Source: JBGQDM01 sp041495845 (GTDB lineage: Bacteria; Acidobacteriota; Terriglobia; Terriglobales; Acidobacteriaceae). Taken from it: DNA of 9,510 nt. Shown piece after piece: positions 4,825 through 9,510 of the stretch. The DNA lies in the NCBI GenBank assembly GCA_041495845.1, contig JBGQDM010000116.1, positions 1-9,510 on the forward strand, read 5' to 3'. Every line of letters starts with the position of its first letter. Position 1 is the stretch's first letter. The position numbers and the translations under genes were made by a program. A model generated the notes under the pieces. It saw only the letters and a list, made by a program, of their open reading frames with translations. It was not told the DNA's origin and made no database searches.

Positions 4825-6639
4825 ATGATCCCTGACCCCAGCGACTCCCCGGCGTCACGCAAGAAGGGAAGCAGCCGCTTGCGGATGCTGCTTGCCTGGG
4901 GAGTTCTGCTGCTGGTTGCGCTTCCGTTCCTGCCTGCCTTCCGGCCGGCGGTGGCGTCCGCGATGGCCGCGGCCGGGACCGCCGTGCCGCTCCCGGAACC
5001 TGTGACCCCGCACCTTCCCGATCCGCAAATGCTCAGTCCGGAAGGGATGCTGGTGGCGATTGCGCTGGCCACGCTGGTAAGTGAAGATCTGGCTTGCATT
5101 GGGGCCGGCGTCCTGGTGGCGGAAGGCCACATTAGTTTTCTGTTGGCGGCGTTCTCCTGTTTTCTGGGCATCGTGGTCGGCGACGTCATGTTGTTTGCCG
5201 CCGGGCGCTGGCTGGGCCGTGCTGTGGTGCAGCGCGCTCCGCTGCGCTGGTTCATCCAGCCGGAAACGCTGGTCTGGGCCTCGAAGTGGCTGGAGCGCAA
5301 CGGCGCTACCGTCATTTCGATCTCACGCCTTACCCCTGGCACACGACTTCCAACCTATCTGGCAGCCGGCTTGCTGCACACACCCTTTCGCAAGTTCCTG
5401 CTTTATTTCCTGATGGCGGCGGCGATCTGGACGCCACTGATCGTGGGAGTTTCCGCTGGCCTGGGCGGCCCGTTCATGCACCATCCGTTCCTGGAACACC
5501 AGCCGCTGTGGCTCAAGTTGCTGGTTGGTGGGGTGCTCCTCTTAACCGTCACCCGCTTCGTAACTGCATTAGTCACTTATCGCGGACGCCGCGGGCTGGC
5601 GCGCCGCTGGAAACGTTTCACGCGCTGGGAGTTCTGGCCGCCTTATGTTTTCTATCCGCCGGTATTTCTCTATGTCGCCTATCTGGGACTACGTTTCCGC
5701 GACTTCACTCTCTTTACCGCGGCCAACCCGGCGATCACGGCCGGAGGCTTCATCGGCGAGTCAAAATTTGCAATTCTCTCGCAGTTGCGCGAGGCCGCAG
5801 CCTGGCTGCCGGCCTTCGAACTGATTCCGCCGGGCAGCCGCGAAGCCCGCATCGCTCACGCTGAGGAACTGCTCCGCAGCGGACGCTTCCACTACCCCGT
5901 GGTGCTCAAGCCCGATGCCGGGCAGCGCGGCTCGGGTGTCGCCGTAGTGCGCACAGCCGATGACGTGCGCAGCTATTTCGCGCGCGCCACGTATCCCGTC
6001 ATTCTGCAGGAATATGTGCCCGGCAAGGAATTCGGTGTCTTTTATTACCGCTATCCCAACGAGGCGTGCGGGCGAATCTTTTCGATCACCGAGAAAGCGA
6101 TGCCGGTACTAACCGGCGACGGCCGCCGCACCCTGGAGGAACTTATCCTCGACGACGACCGCGCCGTCTGCATGTCAGACTTCTACATTCGCAAGAATGC
6201 AGAGCGGTCGGAGCAGGTCCCCGCCGCCGGTGAGAGGGTGCAATTGGTCGAGCTCGGCACCCACTGTCGCGGCGCCATCTTCCTGGATGGCGGCGCGACT
6301 CTTACGCCCGAGCTCGAAGCGCTGTTCGACCACATCGCCCAGACCTTCGACGGATTCTTCTTTGGACGTTTTGATGTGCGCGTGCCCTCGGCGACGGATT
6401 TCTCCCAGGGCAAACACGTGAAGGTGATTGAACTGAACGGCGTCACTTCCGAGGCCACTCACATCTACGATCCCAAACTTTCCATTGGGCAGGCGTACGG
6501 CGTGCTGTGGCACCAGTGGCGGGTGGCATTCGAGATTGGGGCACAGAACCGAGCTCGCGGCGTCAAGTCGACGGGTACCTGGGCGCTCCTGCGGATGATT
6601 CAGCACTATCGCCAGCAGGCGAGGGAGCACCCGGAATGA
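4825..6639 (+). CDS. DedA/VTT membrane domain fused to an ATP-grasp ligase domain
   Basis: The product has 604 residues. A hydrophobic helix (21-40) precedes a DedA/VTT (SNARE-associated) domain at about 70-215. Family signatures there are SEDLACIGAG (86-95), GDVMLFAAGRWLGR (119-132), and SRLTPGTRLP (167-176), where R168 and R174 have the R-x5-R spacing essential in E. coli DedA proteins. After another membrane segment (229-250) comes a linker with WEFWPP (268-273), a hydrophobic stretch (275-290) and FTAANPAITAGGFIGESK (297-314). The ATP-grasp domain spans about 320-580: VVLKPDAGQRGSG (359-371, K362 likely binds ATP), LQEYVPGKEFGV (394-405), FGRFDVRV (513-520) and VIELNG (534-539, E536 and N538 likely bind Mg). 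DedA proteins include polyprenyl-phosphate and phospholipid transporters; ATP-grasp enzymes activate carboxylates. A coupled lipid-carrier transfer and ligation is inference. ATG 4825 lacks an SD; TTG 4879 has AAGGGAAG (4863-4871) nearby, so the start is uncertain by 18 codons. The next gene overlaps it by 4 bases. Confidence 0.9.
   Translation: MIPDPSDSPASRKKGSSRLRMLLAWGVLLLVALPFLPAFRPAVASAMAAAGTAVPLPEPVTPHLPDPQMLSPEGMLVAIALATLVSEDLACIGAGVLVAEGHISFLLAAFSCFLGIVVGDVMLFAAGRWLGRAVVQRAPLRWFIQPETLVWASKWLERNGATVISISRLTPGTRLPTYLAAGLLHTPFRKFLLYFLMAAAIWTPLIVGVSAGLGGPFMHHPFLEHQPLWLKLLVGGVLLLTVTRFVTALVTYRGRRGLARRWKRFTRWEFWPPYVFYPPVFLYVAYLGLRFRDFTLFTAANPAITAGGFIGESKFAILSQLREAAAWLPAFELIPPGSREARIAHAEELLRSGRFHYPVVLKPDAGQRGSGVAVVRTADDVRSYFARATYPVILQEYVPGKEFGVFYYRYPNEACGRIFSITEKAMPVLTGDGRRTLEELILDDDRAVCMSDFYIRKNAERSEQVPAAGERVQLVELGTHCRGAIFLDGGATLTPELEALFDHIAQTFDGFFFGRFDVRVPSATDFSQGKHVKVIELNGVTSEATHIYDPKLSIGQAYGVLWHQWRVAFEIGAQNRARGVKSTGTWALLRMIQHYRQQAREHPE
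6622..6627 (+). promoter_or_regulatory. Ribosome binding site of the HExxH gene inside the upstream gene
   Basis: AGGGAG ends eight bases before the ATG at 6636, within the last codons of the ATP-grasp gene. It supports 6636 rather than the in-frame ATG at 6507, which lies deep inside the upstream coding region. Confidence 0.6.
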
Positions 6640-7376
6640 GGCTGACAGGGTGGGGAAGGCAGGCGCTGCTCCTGCTGTGCGTTCCTGCCGCGTTCGCGCA
6701 ATCGTTCGTTTGTCCGCCGCCGCAGATGCCGCAAGCCCTGCCTGTCGCGCCTTCTGCCACGGCGCCGACGGTAGCACCGGCACCGCCCCAAGACTTGGCC
6801 GCGGTTACCGCCGCTGCTGCGGAGGTGCGCCACGCTGCTTTTCCCGAACTCAGTGCCGACAGTTTTCAGGTTCGCCAGTTCCGCAGCGCGTCAGATTATT
6901 TCCGCACCCGCTTCAGCCTTTGGCGTTTTTTTCTGCCTGTCCCGATGCGCTACACGGTGCAGGTGAACCCACGCCTTTTTGCGGAGCAGGCGCCGGTCGC
7001 GGGAGTGTGCGGCATTCTCGCCCACGAACTGGCACACGTGGTGGCGCTGCGGCACGGCAACCGCATTCGCCGCCTCGGTCTGGTCCGGTTGCTGGGCGGG
7101 AAGTTCACCCGCCGCTTCGAGCGCGGTACCGATCTTGAGGCCATTCAGCGCGGCTACGCCGCCGGTTTGAAAGATTACCGGAGCTGGGTCTACGCCCACA
7201 TTCCAGCGCGCGACCTGGAAACGAAACGCCGCTGCTACTTCACCCCGGAAGAGATTGACGCGATCGAAAAGCGGCTGCGGGAAGAAGCCAGCGCGCTTGC
7301 CTATTTTCGGCGCCACGTGCCGCTGAACCTCGCCGAAATCCAGGCGGCGATTCCCGGCCGGACCGCTCCGCCCTGA
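6636..7376 (+). CDS. Exported HExxH putative zinc metallopeptidase
   Basis: The product has 246 residues. A signal peptide (about 1-21, AFAQ-S) is followed by a Pro/Ala-rich spacer (27-60). The catalytic-type motif HELAH is at 130-134, in the context GILAHELAHVVALRH. In HExxH peptidases the two histidines bind zinc and the glutamate activates water. The third ligand is probably E162 or a residue in ERGTDLEAIQRGY (162-174); this layout is broadly reminiscent of M48-like gluzincins, but I cannot assign a named family. The C-terminus is helical and charged. The protein should act outside the inner membrane, on an envelope protein or as a processing enzyme. ATG overlaps the previous stop (ATGA, 6636-6639), so translation is probably coupled to the DedA/ATP-grasp protein and the two are likely partners. 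The following gene has its own promoter after a 44-base gap. Peptidase activity is inferred from the motif alone. Confidence 0.87.
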   Translation: MRLTGWGRQALLLLCVPAAFAQSFVCPPPQMPQALPVAPSATAPTVAPAPPQDLAAVTAAAAEVRHAAFPELSADSFQVRQFRSASDYFRTRFSLWRFFLPVPMRYTVQVNPRLFAEQAPVAGVCGILAHELAHVVALRHGNRIRRLGLVRLLGGKFTRRFERGTDLEAIQRGYAAGLKDYRSWVYAHIPARDLETKRRCYFTPEEIDAIEKRLREEASALAYFRRHVPLNLAEIQAAIPGRTAPP

Positions 7377-7385
7377 CCCCGTCGC

Positions 7386-7414
7386 TTGACCTCGGAGACA
7401 GACTGTCCTAAATT
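7386..7414 (+). promoter_or_regulatory. Sigma70-type promoter for the GWxTD gene
   Basis: TTGACC (7386-7391, 5 of 6 matches) and TAAATT (7409-7414, 4 of 6) are separated by exactly 17 bases. Transcription would start at about 7420-7422, at or next to the ATG at 7421. No SD lies at a usable distance; GGAG at 7394-7397 is 23 bases away and inside the promoter. Either the mRNA is leaderless or translation starts further downstream. Confidence 0.5.
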
Positions 7415-7420
7415 TCTGTA

Positions 7421-9510
7421 ATGAGTCTTTGTCAGCTGACGCCCGGGGTGTCAGCAGCCCCCACCCGTTTTTCCTCGTCGAATGTTTTCTCCTGCTCCCG
7501 CCGGTTGCGGGCGGCGCTCGCCCTGTGCGCGGTGCTGTTGAGCGCTGCTGCCGGGTTAGCCAAAGACACCCTCCCCCCGCGGTACAAAGAGTGGCTGGAC
7601 AAGGACGCACTGTACATCATTACGCGCGACGAGCGCGACACGTTTCGCCATCTGGCTTCCGATACCGACCGCGACAGTTTCATTGAGCGTTTTTGGGAAG
7701 TCCGCAACACCACGCCCGGCGCGCCCAACAATCCCTACAAGGAAGAGCACTACCGGCGCGTGGAATACGCCTCCCAGCATTTCAGCAACAACGGCGCCGG
7801 CAACGGCTGGGCGACGGATATGGGCCGCATCTACATCACGCTCGGCGAGCCCAAGCAGAAGGCCCGTTATGTCGTCCAGGGCGGCGTACGCGGCATGGAG
7901 ATATGGTTCTACTCGAATTCCCATCCCGCCTTGCCACCGTTTTTCTACATCGTGTTTTATGAAAAGAACCCGGCCGACTTCCGCCTCTACAGCCCTTACA
8001 TGGACGGCCCGCAGAAACTGGTAACGGGCATCTCGGCGGAAAAAAATCGCGTGGAAGCGGTGCGGGACATCGACCGCCTGCTCGGTCGCGAAGTTGCCCT
8101 CACCACGCTCAGCCTGATTCCGGGTGAGCCGGTGAACATCAACGACGCCAACTCCAGCCTTTCCTCGGACGTGATGCTGGGCGTGATCAAGGGTTTGGCC
8201 AACCATCCCTACACCATTGACGCACTCAATCTGCGGCGCTCGCTGGCCGAGAGCGTGACCCACCGCGTCGTGCTCCCCGGCGAGCTCTTGGGTGCCGTCA
8301 CGGTGCCTCTGCGCGATTCTCAGGGCAATATCCGGCTCCACTACGCGTTGCGCCTCACGCAAGCAAAGGATTTCGCCATCGCGCAGTCCGACGAGCGCTT
8401 TTATTACTCCATTGAAGCTGAAGTGAAAGTGCTGACGCCGGAAGGCAAGCTGATTTTCACCCGGGCCAGCAAGCAGGCCAGATTTCTCACCCAAGAAGAT
8501 GTGGAGCGCATTCAGGGCAAACCCTTCGGTTTTCAAGGCTGGTTGCCGCTGGCGCCTGGTAAATACAAGCTGGAATTCACCCTGACCAATGTGCTGACGA
8601 AAACTGCGTTTACCGGGGAACGTGAAATCGCCGTGCCCGCCCCGCCGCTCGAGGGCCTGACGCTTAGCGACGTGGTCCCGTTCTCGAATGCGACTTCCGT
8701 TTCTCGCGATCAGGCTTCCTACCTGCCGTTCACCGCCAGCGGCATCCGTTTCACACCCTATGTCGGATTGGATCTCTCCTTGGTGCCAGGGCAGGACTTG
8801 AAATTTTTCTATCAGGTGTGGGAACCGACAGGGAAGGGAACGGGCCCGGCGGAGGGCAAGCTCCTGGCGGACTACGCCTACGGCCGCCCCAGTGTCTCTG
8901 GCACGGCGCAGACGCTGCACGAGGACTTGCCCCGCGAGCAGTTTGATCCCTTTGGATCTCTGGTCAGCGGCAAGAAAGTTCCGACCACGGACCTGCCCAC
9001 CGGAAACTACCGTCTTACCGTGACGGTGGCGGACCCCGCTACTCAGCAAAAGCGATTCAGCAGTCTCGCCTTCCACGTGGTCACCGACGAGGGCAGCGCC
9101 TCCGATCCCTGGGACGTGGACGATAGCGGGCTGGCGGAGTACGTCTCCAGCGGCCAGGCTGATTACGACCGCGGGCTCAGCTATCAGGCCAGCGGCAACT
9201 CCGCCGCTGCTGCCGATTTTTTCCGCGCCGCTCTGCAGAAAAATTCGGCGAACGAAAGGGCCCGCGCCCGCATGGTTGATTTTTATTTTCAGAAGGGCGA
9301 CTTCGCCCGTGTCACCGAACTGTTTCCCAGGACCTTCCTCTCCGCCCAAACAGAAGAAGGCACCGTCCTGACCGTGGCCGACAGTCTGGACAAGACAGGC
9401 AGCCCACAGCGGGCTGCCGATCTGGTTGAGTCTGCGCTGACCATGCGTCCACCGAGTGGACCGCTCTATCTCGCCCTAGCCAACTACTACAAGCGTCTCG
9501 GCCAGACAGC
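7421..9510 (+). CDS. GWxTD-motif protein with TPR-like C-terminus (3' end outside window)
   Basis: The frame is open from ATG 7421 to the right edge (696 complete codons), so the C-terminus is missing. A signal or anchor helix (about 28-47, RRLRAALALCAVLLSAAAGLA) is preceded by about 27 unusual residues, which hints that the true start may be later. The GWxTD domain covers about 50-190. It has YKEWLDKDALYIITRDER (55-72), RDSFIERFWEVR (84-95), and the signature GWATDMGRIYITLGEP (129-144). Beta-rich segments follow (about 260-570). From about 580 on there are helical repeats resembling TPRs (ADFFRAALQKNSANERA; AADLVESALTMRPPSGPLY). GWxTD proteins are abundant in Acidobacteriota and Bacteroidota and have no settled function. 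The protein probably acts in the envelope, with the repeats binding a partner. It reads in the same direction as the HExxH gene but seems to have its own promoter. Family call firm; start codon uncertain. Confidence 0.9.
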   Translation, partial: MSLCQLTPGVSAAPTRFSSSNVFSCSRRLRAALALCAVLLSAAAGLAKDTLPPRYKEWLDKDALYIITRDERDTFRHLASDTDRDSFIERFWEVRNTTPGAPNNPYKEEHYRRVEYASQHFSNNGAGNGWATDMGRIYITLGEPKQKARYVVQGGVRGMEIWFYSNSHPALPPFFYIVFYEKNPADFRLYSPYMDGPQKLVTGISAEKNRVEAVRDIDRLLGREVALTTLSLIPGEPVNINDANSSLSSDVMLGVIKGLANHPYTIDALNLRRSLAESVTHRVVLPGELLGAVTVPLRDSQGNIRLHYALRLTQAKDFAIAQSDERFYYSIEAEVKVLTPEGKLIFTRASKQARFLTQEDVERIQGKPFGFQGWLPLAPGKYKLEFTLTNVLTKTAFTGEREIAVPAPPLEGLTLSDVVPFSNATSVSRDQASYLPFTASGIRFTPYVGLDLSLVPGQDLKFFYQVWEPTGKGTGPAEGKLLADYAYGRPSVSGTAQTLHEDLPREQFDPFGSLVSGKKVPTTDLPTGNYRLTVTVADPATQQKRFSSLAFHVVTDEGSASDPWDVDDSGLAEYVSSGQADYDRGLSYQASGNSAAAADFFRAALQKNSANERARARMVDFYFQKGDFARVTELFPRTFLSAQTEEGTVLTVADSLDKTGSPQRAADLVESALTMRPPSGPLYLALANYYKRLGQT
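7431..7440. repeat. 10-bp perfect palindrome at the predicted transcript start
   Basis: GTCAGCTGAC is perfectly self-complementary and begins ten bases after the ATG and the predicted transcription start. It could be a small operator or a 5'-end hairpin seed, but a palindrome this short can also arise by chance within coding sequence. Confidence 0.25.

Noticed and set aside
4494..5342. A 282-codon minus-strand frame over the start of the DedA/ATP-grasp gene
   Set aside because: It is rich in Ser, Arg and Ala with no domain and overlaps a strongly supported membrane domain on the other strand.
6507..6635. Longer start for the HExxH protein (43 extra codons)
   Set aside because: The extension lies wholly inside the ATP-grasp gene, would bury the signal peptide, and has no RBS advantage. 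ATG 6636 has AGGGAG eight bases upstream and starts right at the signal sequence.
7556..9349. A 597-codon open frame on the minus strand, antisense to the GWxTD gene
   Set aside because: The plus strand carries clear GWxTD and TPR-like motifs across the same bases. The antisense product has no recognisable domain and its openness follows from the high GC at codon position three.

Overview
The window looks like chromosomal DNA from a GC-rich, diderm, soil-type bacterium, most likely an Acidobacteriota (Terriglobia-like) species. This rests on the families present. They are a GWxTD-motif protein with C-terminal TPR-like repeats, an exported DUF2911+TPR protein, an exported DinB-fold protein, and a DedA(VTT)/ATP-grasp fusion, a combination I associate from memory with Acidobacteriota. 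Codons are GC-biased at third positions, and Shine-Dalgarno sequences (AGGAGG/AAGGAG) are strong in the left half. No phage, transposase, CRISPR or plasmid gene was seen.

Layout. 1-1377 (-): the N-terminal ~459 residues of a large secreted protein that runs off the left edge, with a good SD and a convincing sigma70-type promoter. 1378-1712: a divergent intergenic region holding a long nested inverted repeat. 1722-2123 (+): a stand-alone two-CBS (Bateman) protein. 2163-2762 (+): an exported DinB-fold protein, probably co-transcribed with the CBS gene and closed by a clean intrinsic terminator (2785-2812). 2834-3901 (-): a convergent DUF2911+TPR exported protein with a GTG start and a LexA-like palindrome just upstream of its SD. 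3902-4225: gene-free, with two tandem palindromes sharing a TTCA loop. 4226-4301 (+): tRNA-Lys(TTT) with encoded CCA. 4302-4824: mostly gene-free, with one doubtful small ORF. 4825-6639 (+): DedA-type membrane domain fused to a WEFWP/GESK linker and an ATP-grasp domain. 6636-7376 (+): an exported HExxH putative metallopeptidase overlapping the previous gene by ATGA. 7421-9510 (+): a GWxTD-motif protein, cut off by the right edge, with a promoter that would place transcription start at or next to its ATG.

How they may work together. Most of the proteins are predicted to sit in or beyond the inner membrane. The tightest unit is the pair 4825-7376, translationally coupled: a polytopic membrane protein of the lipid-carrier transporter superfamily carrying its own cytosolic ligase-type domain, followed by an exported zinc-peptidase-like protein. 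I infer a role in cell-envelope modification, and this pair is the best candidate here for an undescribed system. The remaining genes look like ordinary single-gene units around a tRNA.
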